From Plazaster borealis (lineage: Eukaryota; Echinodermata; Asteroidea; Forcipulatida; Labidiasteridae): a stretch of DNA of 64,000 nt. Of this stretch, positions 53,323 through 63,699 are shown piece after piece. The stretch covers positions 21,522,026 to 21,586,025 of the forward strand of contig CM037463.1 in assembly GCA_021014325.1 (NCBI GenBank), given 5' to 3'. The notes beneath the pieces are model-generated. The model was not told the DNA's origin. It saw only the letters and a list, made by a program, of their open reading frames with translations, and made no database searches. Positions within the stretch are counted from its first letter, which is position 1, and every line of letters starts with the position of its first letter. The position numbers were made by a program, and so were the translations under genes.

Positions 53323-53384
53323 AGGAATGTCACATCATTGGGGGTTTTTTTTCGCAGAGTAAATTTATTCCTGCCCTCTTGTTT

Positions 53385-53585
53385 TGACAAACCTGTGAAA
53401 GTTTCATCAAAATAAAAAGGTAAACTGCAGGTTGGTAAATACTCCAAACATTAATGATCATAAAAACTATACTTGGTGAGAAGCACTGTTGGATTCCCTT
53501 TGAGGTAATATGGTTGGATAATTTTTCACTCAAAAACATTTGAATCTGAGAAACAATTCATGCATGAATCCTATCTCAGATTTCT
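53385..53585. mobile_element. Diverged TTAA-type MITE fragment
   Basis: AAACCTGTGAAAGTTTCATC and ATTTGAATCTGAGAAAC, with a centre CAATTCATGCATGAATCC. Modules match the A/B superfamily, but the ends are missing. Confidence 0.55.
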
Positions 53586-53599
53586 GAGGGTTGGTGTCC

Positions 53600-53842
53600 G
53601 TTCATGAATACTGTGACCAGATATGCGGTAGGTACCCGCTGTCACCATGCTAAACGTGGATGGATTTGACGTTCTTGTAATAAAAACGTGCCAGGTTATT
53701 GGTTGCTGTTTGTTTTCTCAGCAAGTAGACACTGTAATCAGCTGAAACATTCACATGTGACTTTTATTGGATCTTTCTTCATAATGTTGCCTATAAATCA
53801 TCGTTACGTTGACAAAATCTAATCTATGACCCAGCCTTTAAG
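53600..53842. mobile_element. Repeat family G copy
   Basis: GATATGCGGTAGGTACCCGC, AACGTGGATGGATTTGACG, AGTAGACACTGTAATCAGC and GACCCAGCCTTTAA match 28893-29272. It directly follows the MITE fragment at 53385. Confidence 0.6.
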
Positions 53843-54697
53843 AAGAAATGCTAAGCTATCTCTCTACAATATTATTTGGGAAAAGTGGATCGTCCCCTTT
53901 AATGAATCTTCAATGTATTTCGTTACATGCTTGGTTTACAAGTGTCCTTGCTTTTTTGTTCTCCCTTCCCTCACAGTGGTATGTGCTTTGTAAGAAGCAT
54001 TACTACACAGACCTTCAGCAATCTATAAAACGGAAAAGAAAACCTTTTACATGATTTCAAGCTTGAGATTCAGTTGTTCCTATCCATCTGATGTTAGATT
54101 GGTTCTGCTTGTCCCCCCCCCCTCACAATTTATTCTATCACATTGAAGATGCAGAAAAGCAATTTCATGGTCATTCGTGCTTTGGCCCCTGGTAGAGTCA
54201 ATGTCTGCAAGATTGCCTGACATTGTCAAGGTTGTCGAGTTATTAAACCAACCGGAGGAAGATGTCTGTCAAGGAAACAAACACCAGCGTCGCTGTTTCT
54301 TCCTGCACAAAACAAAATGACCCATATGTTCCGTGAACCTTTGGGAAATGCTTTAATTTCTGCCACAAGTAGAAGGGTCTTTGATTAAGTTGTCATTGAT
54401 TGTTGGTTCTCTGTGCAGAGGGGGGAAGGATGTTGCAAAGAAGCAGCTGCGATCAAAACGTCTGCCTCTCTGATGGGAACATGAAAGGTACTTGTTTCTG
54501 CATAATGCTGCAGAGCCTCCACCCCCCCCCCAAACCATGCTCTGAAAATATACACAGTTCGTTTGAAGGTAACAATTTATCTTTCCCTGAATACTAAATA
54601 AAAATTAATTATAATTTTTTTTTAATTGCTCAGAAGTGCATGTATGTTGCTACTGGTAAAATTGTTATGACAAAATTAGCCATCAACCGTGATATTG
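53843..54697. other. Non-coding stretch with C tracts
   Basis: C-runs near 54113 and 54523. Open frames at 54353-54597 on both strands are not splice-supported. Confidence 0.4.
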
Positions 54698-54960
54698 TAT
54701 GATTCAATTCAATTCAATTCAATTCAACTCAATTCGGGATTGTTATTGTAAAAACACCGAACAAAACGCCAAAGACTGGGAATATTCCATTTACAGTAAG
54801 AATAACAAACATGAAGAGTACAGCAAAGAGCCAGGCCATTGCAAGAGAGGAATTACTTGATAAAGGAAAAGAAATGCAAAAGTCAAAAATTTGATGGACA
54901 TAGAAACTATACAATTCCAAAGTACAGTCGCATTAAAATACAAAAGTTTAATCACAATCA
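54698..54960 (-). mobile_element. Probable LINE tail, minus strand, with (ATTCA)n
   Basis: A pentanucleotide run AATTCAATTCAATTC is followed by GTTATTGTAAAAACACCGAA and A-rich sequence. This matches the reversed end of a LINE with a microsatellite tail, but no coding part confirms it. Confidence 0.4.
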
Positions 54961-55139
54961 AAATCTGTATACCCCCACCCCTCCACCATGTCCCATGTTT
55001 ATGCGAACAAATATATGTAAACCCCAGCCCTAACTAAAGAACATTACCTGAATGATGACTAATCTAAAAGGGCAGTGGTATGTTTTATAATCACATAATA
55101 TATAGTATCAATTTTGTTGTATATTTTGTTTTATCTCAG

Positions 55140-55340
55140 CTCGATTTATGTATTATTATTATTGGTTTACTAAAAATATTCAAACATCGCAGCCAAAGGC
55201 TGAATTGCGTCTAAAATACAATCAGAGTAACATAAGAATAGATTAAAGTAACAATAGACAAGATAACCAAAAATATAAATAACAATTAAAAACATATCCA
55301 ATTGGGCCTTAACATAACATCACAGATTATTGCAGGGTTA
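55140..55340 (-). mobile_element. Probable LINE tail, minus strand, with (ATT)n
   Basis: TTATTATTATTGGTTTAC followed by A-rich AAAATACAATCAGAGTAAC. Same logic as the segment at 54698. Low confidence in the family. Confidence 0.35.
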
Positions 55341-55640
55341 AGCAAGCACATATGAAAATACATTGAATAGAGAAGGGGACAATAAGGCATGTTTAAAAAA
55401 AATTAATCAGGAACTTTTGTTGAGTGTTTCAACGAGGGATGGAATGCAGTACGACATCTTAGAGGGCACATTTGGTTGGCGTTACGCAAGTTGTTGTTTC
55501 TATTTGGTGGGAGCCAGTGCCTATAGTTTTCAGATTCTTTCTCTTTCCATGCAACACATAGTCAAACTTATTTTGAGTCTTCAGTCTTCAACCTAGATTT
55601 AATCTATTGTAATACTTCATTATGATGGTGTTTTTGCCGA
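55341..55640. other. Non-coding stretch, nothing identified
   Basis: A 77-codon frame from about 55363 has no splice support. It precedes the 87-bp array. Confidence 0.35.
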
Positions 55641-56400
55641 CTCCTACCAGAAACATGTTTGAGCTTCGGTCATTGGTTAAGCATTTCCGGATGTTCGGTT
55701 TCACCACGGTGAGGCAGCTGTTCCTGACCCCTACCAGAAACATGTTTGAGCTTCGGTCATTGGTTAAACATTTCCGGATGTTAGGTTTCACCATGGTGAG
55801 GCAGCTGTTCCTGACCCCTAATAATAATAATGCAGTTCTTATATAGCGCTTTATACTCCCGAAGGGTGTCTCAAAGCGCTCAGTATTTTTCCTACAAGGT
55901 AAGTGGAGTTACGTGTTGAAGTATGAGACCTATTCCTTTACATAGCACCATGTAATGGTTTACAAGGTGCTGTGGCGCAATATGCAGCCAATCAAACCAG
56001 GAACAGCGGGGCGAACCCCTTCTCTTTACGATAAGTGCACTGGGTTCTTTTACGTGCATTACACAACACACAGGACCTACGGCTTAACGTCCCATCCGAA
56101 GGACGAAGCATGTGGTTAAGTGTCTTGCTTAAGGACACATGTGTCACGACTGGGATTCGAACCCACACTCTGCTGATCAGAAACACCAGAGCTTGAGTTC
56201 GGTGTTCTTATCCACTCGGCCACGACACGCCCCCTACCAGAAACATGTTTGAGCTTCGGTCATTGGTTAAACATTTCCGTATGTTCAGTTTCACCACGGT
56301 GACACAGCTGTTCCTGACCCCTACCAGAAACATGTTTGAGCTTCAGTCATTGGTTAAACATTTCCGGATGTTCTGGTTCACCGCGGTGAGGCAGCTGTTC
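55641..56400 (+). repeat. 87-bp tandem repeat, four copies, split by a SINE
   Basis: CTACCAGAAACATGTTTGAG starts copies at 55644, 55731, 56234 and 56321; neighbouring copies are 87 bases apart. A SINE-1 separates copies two and three. As 87 is 3 x 29, a frame stays open across neighbouring copies (FELRSLVKHFRM), but there is no further evidence of coding. Confidence 0.9.
55818..56230 (-). mobile_element. tRNA-derived SINE-1, long variant, inside the 87-bp array
   Basis: From its 3' end: (AAT)n, CAGTTCTTATATAGCGC, AAGGTAAGTGGAGTTACG, CAGCCAATCAAACCAGG, then ACGTCCCATCCGAAGG, GGGATTCGAACCCACAC and the tRNA-like head ending CGGCCACGACACG. Both junctions read CCCCTA, a likely target-site duplication. 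Confidence 0.9.
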
Positions 56401-57310
56401 CTACCAAACCGTAACCGAGTTGTTGGCTCGGTTAGGCTTGGTTTCAAGATGGCGGAATCTACAAACTAATGAAGAAATGTCAACGGGATTCTTTCAAAAA
56501 TTAAAAACCTTGAAGCGTGCCAGTCCAAAAATTATAAAGACCCAAGTTCCATTACTTGAAAATAAAATAATAACTGTTTCCAGGGTATTTTTAGAACATT
56601 ATTTTTCAAGTACCTACGTCACGAACTGTTTCTGTGAATTTTCCATCAAACAGATCGAGGTCACAAAAAACATGCCCCTAATGCATGTGGTAAGAATGGG
56701 ACTGTAGCAATAAGAAAAGACTGTTCCATTTCTTTGTATAAGAAACACTTATATAGGCCTAAGGGGAAACAGACAATGAAGACCACTGTGGTGATATTAA
56801 GATGGTAGAGCTATCCCCCCTACCTTGTCAATGTAACCAAACTGAAGCTGGAACGGCAAACAGTCTGGCCCCTTTCTATATCACCAATATTTAGTATCTG
56901 TTACTGTCATTGCATGTAGGGAACAAGACAAATATGGCTGCTGCATGATGAAGGTCTATCTTGATCTCATCTATGTGTAGCCACAAAAAAGCCATTTCTA
57001 TCCCAACCGCAGCCGATTGTGGCAGATGGCATCCCCTGACAATCAAATTAACCAGCCAGGGTACCGTATTTGGAGACGACCCTTTCCCCCCCCCTCGTTT
57101 TAATGGGGGCAGCATTAGTCAACTTGTCCCTGGATTAGGAGTGCCCTAGCATGCTGCCTCTGCCTACCTGTGATAATTCAATAGGTTTAGTGAATGAATA
57201 TAGTCCTGTGCATTGGAAACTGCAATTAAAAGCTGGTGCTGGTGATGTATTTTGGGATTTTGTATTGTTTGACATTTTTTTATCACATATAGAACTGAAC
57301 ACTTTATGAA
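56401..57310. other. Repeat-poor non-coding stretch
   Basis: CAAGATGGCGGAAT near 56447 fits a YY1-type site and opens a six-codon frame (MAESTN). A C-run lies near 57084. No exon with both splice sites. Confidence 0.35.
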
Positions 57311-57708
57311 TTAACTCTTTCATGCGCCAACCGGTCGCTAGCGACCGGTTAAAATCCCTTCAACAAAATAGTTTTAAAACAAAAAATAAAGATCGCACGA
57401 CCACGCAGTTTTCAGAATGAGAAAGAGGACTCTTGATGGTGCTATTGTGACCTATTTTTGGGGGTGTCGCCACTTTGCAAAAAACGAACTAACAAATAAT
57501 GTGTCCATATGATCAATTTATCACTAAAATAAATACTTATTTTCCTGGGGAAAACAATATCTCCAAGTTGATAATAGAGATTGTATAAATGGCTTTTGAA
57601 CAAAAGTTTTCTGTTGTGCAAGAATGTGTGCTGCAAGCTTGAGTGGTCAAACAATTTGGTCACCAGCGATTGTTTATGTCAAAAACAATTCGGTAACGAG
57701 AGGGTTAA
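57311..57708. mobile_element. piggyBac-like non-autonomous element
   Basis: Bounded by TTAA on both sides: TTAACTCTTTCATGCGCC on the left and, reading inward from the right, TTAACCCTCTCGTTACCG. TTAA target sites followed by C/T-rich ends are typical of piggyBac. Near the left end CCGGTCGCTAGCGACCGG is a perfect 18-base palindrome. No transposase frame; about 400 bases. Confidence 0.65.
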
Positions 57709-58329
57709 ACAAAAGACATAATCTTAAGTTAGACAACGAGTACTGATGCTGATGGCTGATTCCTTGTAAAACTCTTCATGGAGAACACTTTAGTGTCTTT
57801 ACCTTCTCTCATTTTCATAATCCCCCACTGGCAGTTTTGTACGATATGTAAATTAATCGTAGTGAATTATAAATACGCCAAGCCTCCTGCCAAGACACGC
57901 CAGCTAAGTCTGAATTTGCAACACGTAAAATTGATGTCACTTCAATTATTAAAACCCTGATTATGCAGTCTGGAACAGGGAGTAATTGATTTAAGAATGC
58001 CGGGGGGGGGGGGGGTGGGTGGTTAGGAGGTGGGCGTTCATAAGAACCCCTTGGATGGTTTAAATTTTGTTATTTATCAGCAGTTTTCATCAAATTTATT
58101 TGTTTTAAGGTTCATTTTTGAAAGGTGTTTCTTATAGAAGGGGGAAGCAGGGGGAAATGATCTTCAGCACAGCCTCTGTCTGAATAATTCAAGGACTGTT
58201 GAAAGCTTAGCCTGTGCGACAAGTCGGGTTGTCGCGACCATTGACTGCTATGTCTCGTCGCAACTGCCGCTTTTTTTACTACCCGTTTTTTTGTGCAACC
58301 TCAACTATTAAAAAAGTACTCACGAGTAG
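57709..58329. other. Non-coding stretch with a G tract
   Basis: A run of G near 58002-58014. No supported exon. Confidence 0.4.
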
Positions 58330-58704
58330 TTGCCTCAGCAGTGTTCTTATAAACTGGCTTTCAAATTTATTTGCGTGTTGACGGTAGTCGTGTCAATTCC
58401 AGGTCTCATGTGGAGAGACGTTGTTGCGGATTGCGCTGTTACAGGTAACTGTTTGGGGGGCCCTGCAAACAATGAACAGATTATCTCTTTTGATTGTTTT
58501 GCGTCTAATGCCTTTGGCGAAGACCTGTTCTTTTCACATACCAGCCAAGACTTTGTAAAGACAGATTATACTGCATTGTCATTGACATTGAGGACTTTCC
58601 TCTCTCTATGGGATGCAGTCTGTTCGACCGAGCGTGGGTCAATGATCAGCCGTTACATAACAGCTTACAAACGGTCTGATTGTGCTTCAGAAACACAACC
58701 GTAA
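58330..58704 (+). other. 124-codon open frame without an ATG start
   Basis: The frame is open from just after a TAG to TAA at 58702. The early part is hydrophobic (LAFKFICVLTVVVSIPG), then VADCAVTGNCLGGP and a Cys-containing segment. It looks protein-like, but the first ATG is at residue 27, after the hydrophobic part. A weak acceptor (CAATTCCAG) lies inside. A frame this long is expected by chance a few times in 64 kb. No family recognised. Confidence 0.2.
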
Positions 58705-59275
58705 AAAATATTTTAAAAAACATTAAAATCTGTAAAATGTCAACGAGGAAATGTCTATAATATAGGTCTCCAAACTGAGTTGCATTGACTTTTGACTGAA
58801 AATAATCTGGTAATGGGAAAAGGATTTTTAATACGGAAGCAAACTGGTGAATACTGTCATCATCACCAAAATGCTGTCGTCTTGCATCAAAGTCTCCCTT
58901 GCTTTTCGAGACATATATTCATAAGTTCTTTAATTTATGCAGAATTCTATAGCTTCTAAGACATGCATCATGCTTGCTTTAAGATGCCCGCCTTGCCTCT
59001 CCGCTTCTTGGTATTTCAAGTGCATGGATGCACCCTCAAGCCTTTGCTGTTGCGTGACTTTCTCTCTACTTGCTGAAATTCTCACAACATGCAACTAGAA
59101 AATGGCGTTATCTGTCACACACAAAGGTAATTTTAGTGTACAATCCGCTACTCGGACAACCCATTAGAGGTTATGTGTTGGAGGGACTGGTTTCTGTGTT
59201 TGTTATGGGTTTTCAAAACAAATCTTGTTACTATACATTTATTTATTTTTATTTGGCAAGGTATGATTACGTGTC
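58705..59275. other. Repeat-poor non-coding stretch
   Basis: No supported exon or recurrent element. Confidence 0.35.
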
Positions 59276-59737
59276 TTAAAGGCACTGGACATTTTTGGTA
59301 ATTACTCAAAATATATATTAGCATAAAAAGTTACTTGGCAACAAGCAACGGAGAGCTGTTGATAGTATTAAACATTGTGAGAAACGACTCCCTCTGAAGT
59401 AACGTAGTTTTTGAGAAAGAAGTAATTTCTCGCTAAAATATTTGAATCTGAAAAAGACTTCCTCTGAAGTAACATATTTTTTGAGAAAGAGGTAATTTCT
59501 CACTAAAATATTTGAATCTGAAAAAGACTTTGGGTCTTTGAAGCCTTTATCAGGCATCTGAAAGCACACAAATTTGTGCAACAAGGGTGTTTTTTCTTTC
59601 ATTATTTTCTTGCAACTTTTATGACCAATTGAGCCAAACTTTTCACAGGCTTGTTATTTTATGCATATGTTGGGATACACCAACTTAAGTGAGAATACTG
59701 GTCTTTGACAATTACCAAACATGTCCAGTACCTTTTA
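59276..59737. mobile_element. TTAA-type MITE, family A, with internal duplication (copy A8)
   Basis: TTAAAGGCACTGGACATT to CATGTCCAGTACCTTTTA. About 73 bases, from CTCCCTCTGAAGTAACGTAG to GAATCTGAAAAAGACTT, are present twice in tandem (59386-59458 and 59459-59531). The centre is the long variant related to A1. Confidence 0.85.
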
Positions 59738-60593
59738 TCAGGTTCATAATGAACTGAATTACAGTTAATGGTTTTAATTTGTAAGAGTATTTGATGATGC
59801 AAATTTAGTATATATAAATATTCCCTTCTCTGTCTGGATTTTTTTTTATGAAGCAAGCATTAGTAAAAAGGTAGTTTGAGAGAAAAATTCACACAAATTT
59901 GTTTTTAAAGCACATCTGCTCTTTCATAATGACACAATGGCATAAACTTCAAATGACTAGAAGTCTTGTCCACAAACTTCCTCCGAATAAAAAGCATTGA
60001 AGAACCTGAGAGAGTGCCTGTTCCTTATGAAATGCTTTTGAATCATGAAAACAAAAATCTTCCGGAGAAATGAAAAGTCCCAAAGTGCACAATGAAAGGC
60101 GGTTATTGTTTGAGCCCGAGTCCACGTTTTTGTCTCTTGACATTCATGACATCGTCAGCAGTCAATGTTTTTCTAAAGTGCACCAGATTTACACACTTTT
60201 ATCCTGGCAACGTGTAACTCCGTCCATTTTCCATGTTATTGCCGTCCGAGGGGCCAACATATACCTGGAGATAGGCGCATAAGCAAAGCCGGAGCACTTT
60301 GCGTTTATTGACCTGCAACTACATTAATGTGCCCGACGTGGCTACGCAGACTTCGCCTTGAGTTATTATCATTCGATAGCTCCATAATAGTTTTATTTTA
60401 TTACTATTGGCAACTTGATGCAATAGACGATTTGTGAATCATTTAGATGTCTTGGATGTTCGTCCTGCCGTGGCCTCTAGTGGCGGGATAAAGTAACCCT
60501 CTCAAGCTCATTCACTATTCTAGCTTTGTTTTCAATTACAGAGCCGTCGTCTAGGATGTGAGGTCTTGGTTAACATGTATGTGCTCGGCCCAG
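59738..60593. other. Repeat-poor non-coding stretch
   Basis: No supported exon or recurring repeat. Confidence 0.35.
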
Positions 60594-60992
60594 TTAAAGG
60601 GATTGTATACGTTTGGTAATTGGAACCCACTGTTTGTTTCAATCCTATATAGTTGTAGATATATACCATAAAACTAACCTGTGAAAATTTCATTTCAAAA
60701 GGTGGTAGCATTTTTGAGATATTGCCGAAAATCTGGAGCGGTTATGTCCACGCAGGAAGAATAATCTGCAATTGGAATACACAATCTGAGAAACCTTACT
60801 GTCAGTAACGCTTCTCAGATTCAATTTTTTGGGGGATAAAAAGTGATATCTTTTTCCATAACCGCCAGTACCTCTTAGTGAAAAGTTTTTAAAAATGCAT
60901 TATACTATCCAAAGCTGCTGTACTTCTTACCAAGTAAGTTTTTATTGTCATTAATTTTCAGAGTCATTACCAAACATATACAGACCCTTTAA
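60594..60992. mobile_element. TTAA-type MITE, family B (copy B2)
   Basis: TTAAAGGGATTGTATACG to CATATACAGACCCTTTAA. The centre has AATCTGAGAAACCTTACTG and CAGTAACGCTTCTCAGATT. Closest relative is B1. Confidence 0.9.
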
Positions 60993-61202
60993 CTTGGTAC
61001 ACAGACATTCTGTCCCCATGCTCAGTTCCTGTTTCAGGATCTTTACCAGCGTCTTAAAGCATCCAGCATTTGACAATTTGATATCTTGCTAACCCAACTC
61101 TCCTTATAATGTTCATTTGCATATCTTTCTTTTTTCCCCCAAGAGAATTCTTTAATTCAAATGTTTCTTGCAATTAAAAGACAATTGGCATGTAAGGAAA
61201 AT

Positions 61203-61350
61203 TCTTTTTGGTGCAAGTGTAAAAAATATAGGGAAAGAGACACTGTGTGATGCCCTCCATGTGAATTTTCTTTCTAATTTTAATTGTAGAATTTGAGGTG
61301 TATACATTGATGAGTTTCACTGGTACGATGGAAAACCTTGGACAAATTAA
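61203..61350 (+). repeat. 182-bp-spaced direct repeat, copy 1
   Basis: GGTGCAAGTGTAAAAAATATA to GAGTTTCACTGGTACGATGG recurs from 61388. It carries an acceptor-like TTTTAATTGTAG followed by a short open stretch. Confidence 0.8.
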
Positions 61351-61387
61351 AAGCATCAACAATTAGCATTAATTTGAGGAAAATGCT

Positions 61388-61745
61388 TTAGGTGCAAGTG
61401 TAAAAACTATAGTGAAAATTGACATTGTGTGATGCTCTCCATGTGAAAAATGTTATAATTTCAAATGTAGAATTTGAGGTATATATTGTTAAATTTGCAT
61501 CGGGATAAACAATTATTTGGTTTTACCCGTACAGAGAGGTGTGTAGAGCACTGTATACTTTAGAATGGCAAAGGTTGTGGGTTCGAATCCCACCCAATTA
61601 ATATGCCTGTGGAGTGTTTTCACAGGTCTCGGGTGAGCATACAGTGCTTTACACACTGTATTGGTGAAAGGGTAATACCAAATAATTTAGCTATATACAT
61701 GGATGAGTTTCACTGGTACGATGGAAAAACCTCGGACAAATATGT
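61388..61745 (+). repeat. Direct repeat, copy 2, split by SINE-3 pieces
   Basis: GGTGCAAGTGTAAAAACTATA to AATTTGAGGTATATA (61388-61487), then SINE-3 material, then ACATGGATGAGTTTCACTGG from about 61697. Copy 1 shows that the two parts belong together. Confidence 0.8.
61490..61690. mobile_element. Inverted pair of SINE-3 fragments
   Basis: The left piece (minus-strand sense) has TTAAATTTGCATCGGGATAA and GAGCACTGTATACTTT. The right piece reads the other way: GTGGGTTCGAATCCCACCC (B-box), ATGCCTGTGGAGTG and AGTGCTTTACACACTG. Together they form an imperfect foldback. Confidence 0.7.
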
Positions 61746-61800
61746 TAAAAAGAAATTGTTACAGCATGGTTTATACACTCGCCACCTCTTAGTGCACGCA
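61697..61800 (+). other. Exon-like open stretch ending in a donor
   Basis: The frame reads MDEFHWYDGKTSDKYVKKK and runs to HLLVHAG before GCACGCAG|GTATCA at about 61801. The start is duplicated in copy 1 at 61310, where the frame soon closes. It may be a decayed or duplicated exon. No acceptor adjoins the present copy because SINE-3 material lies there. Not recognised. Confidence 0.2.
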
Positions 61801-61837
61801 GGTATCAGCAGGTGGACCTTGAAACGATGGCATTAAA

Positions 61838-62627
61838 TACTGCACAGGCGATACACAGATTGCTTCTGCCCGGTGTCTCGTTCACTGGGTTTTTTGATAT
61901 TTTATGTTTCATTTATTAGAGAACTCGAGCGAGGCCTGTTTCCTCCGGCCGATGGTGATTAAGCACTTCTAGATCTTGTCTGGGGGTTTTGATATTGGAA
62001 GCGCAGAATTCATGGGACGTCTCTTCCCCCGGGGGACCCGATCAGGAGTAATTAAAGCATCTTGGAAGTGCATTTCCAACCTAATAAGGCATTTGTCATG
62101 TACATACATGTAGTGCATTTAGCATATATAACAATTTGTAATTATTGAAGAAGAAAAAAACGTAAATATGTAACGTTTCAAATAACCATTGTGGTCCCAA
62201 TGGAGTTTTATATGGGCGAGATTTTGTTTCGTCAATTATTTTAGTTTAACGTAGTTTATGGCCATGAAAATTATACATGTTGTTGGGAATGTTATACTAA
62301 CTGATAAACAATTCAACAAAATAACAAAGAAAACCCGAGATTAAGACTTGACCTCCGTTTCCAGTTACTTGTAAAAAATTAAGAATGCTGCCCAACTGAC
62401 GGGCATATTGTCATTAAACCTATGTAATAGACGCACACATTCGGGTGTGATTGGCAAATGGGGTTTCTAACAATAAGATTCTCGTCCCAAGTTTTAATTT
62501 TGTTTCAATGCTAATTTGAACAAATTATTTGTATTATACAAAAATTTGAAATTGATCTATAACAACTTGCTAGGGGTATTTTTATTTTCAAGGATTTTGT
62601 ATGAATATAATTTTAAAAGAAGATTTT
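61838..62627. other. Repeat-poor non-coding stretch
   Basis: 61840-62090 is less AT-rich and single-copy looking; the rest is AT-rich. No exon supported. Confidence 0.4.
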
Positions 62628-62858
62628 AATAGATGTTAATTTTGCATGGGGGATGAGGAATATAATTTGTTTTTAACCTTTCACCGATGTGTATTATAAG
62701 CACTGTATACTCAGTACTTTTCCAAGTTCTGTGAAAAAAAATCCACAAGGCAAATCACTCGGGTTGGATTCGAACCCACAACCTGTGCTTGCTAGAGCAG
62801 ATGTCTTACCACTAGACTATCGAGCTAGCCCCGTGTATTGGCAGCGGGTACCGCAACG
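62628..62858 (-). mobile_element. tRNA-derived SINE-3, full-length type
   Basis: On the minus strand: CCGCTGCCAATACACGGGGC head, CGATAGTCTAGTGGTAAG (A-box-like), GTGGGTTCGAATCC (B-box), and ACATCGGTGAAAGG near the 3' end. A second SINE-3 start, TTAATAGATGTTTATTTTGC, follows at 62860-62905. Confidence 0.75.
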
Positions 62859-62859
62859 A

Positions 62860-63070
62860 TTAATAGATGTTTATTTTGCGTTGGGGATGAAGAATATAAT
62901 AATAATAATAATAAAGAGAGATGTATAAAGCGCAAACAGTTGCAGATCGTCCGCCTCAAGGCGCTGAAATACAAGCAAACAAAAATGGATTAAACGACAT
63001 AAATTAAATTAAAAACAATGAACAGGTTCACATTTAACTACACATTTTCACATTTCACCGTTTTTTGGAA
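62860..63070 (-). mobile_element. SINE-3 end joined to a LINE-type tail, minus strand
   Basis: TTTTGCGTTGGGGATGAAG runs into (AAT)n, then GTATAAAGCGCAAACAGTTG and GCGCTGAAATACAAGC. The latter resembles the reversed LINE end at 41996. The two share the (AAT)n junction. Confidence 0.5.
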
Positions 63071-63699
63071 AAATATAGCATTTTTTTCTTATATAATTTG
63101 TTCTTACCCTTTCACCGATGTGATTACATAGAAAATTATAGTCTTCGATCAAGTTTTTTTTCTTGAGTTTTCGATATGCGTGAGACTTGCACACAGTCTA
63201 TTGTAGTCACAGTGGCTCTTAAGCCTTTACCAGACATTAATGTAACTCCTTCGAAAACCTCACGGTAACCTCATATGAACGGGAGGTTCCCCCCCCCCCT
63301 CGGTATGTTTCAATCAGTCTCTTGGTCTTCAGTTGCACGACAGGTGTTGTAATCATAGAAGAGAAAAATCCATGATTACAGTGACTTTTTTTTCAGATTG
63401 TTTGCTTGCTTCATTGAGCAGCAGAGATCGTAGACTCTAGCATATATTTTATTCATTGCGACATTTTAAAGATGATGACTGGATGAAAAATGATCTCTGC
63501 ATGTAGCCATTTTCACGCAATATTAAAAGATTGCTGCGATCTGTTGTGTAACTAGATATTTCATTTTTTGGGGGGAGGGGCTTTGAATGTATCAAACCAT
63601 TCATTTATGTATGTTTGCGATCTCATTTGGGGGGGGAGATTGGGCGGCAAGGGTCCTAAACCATGTGACATAGCAACACTGGATGTATTTTGAAGAATT
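63071..63699. other. Non-coding stretch with C and G tracts
   Basis: C-run near 63291 and G-runs near 63571 and 63630. No supported exon. Confidence 0.4.
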
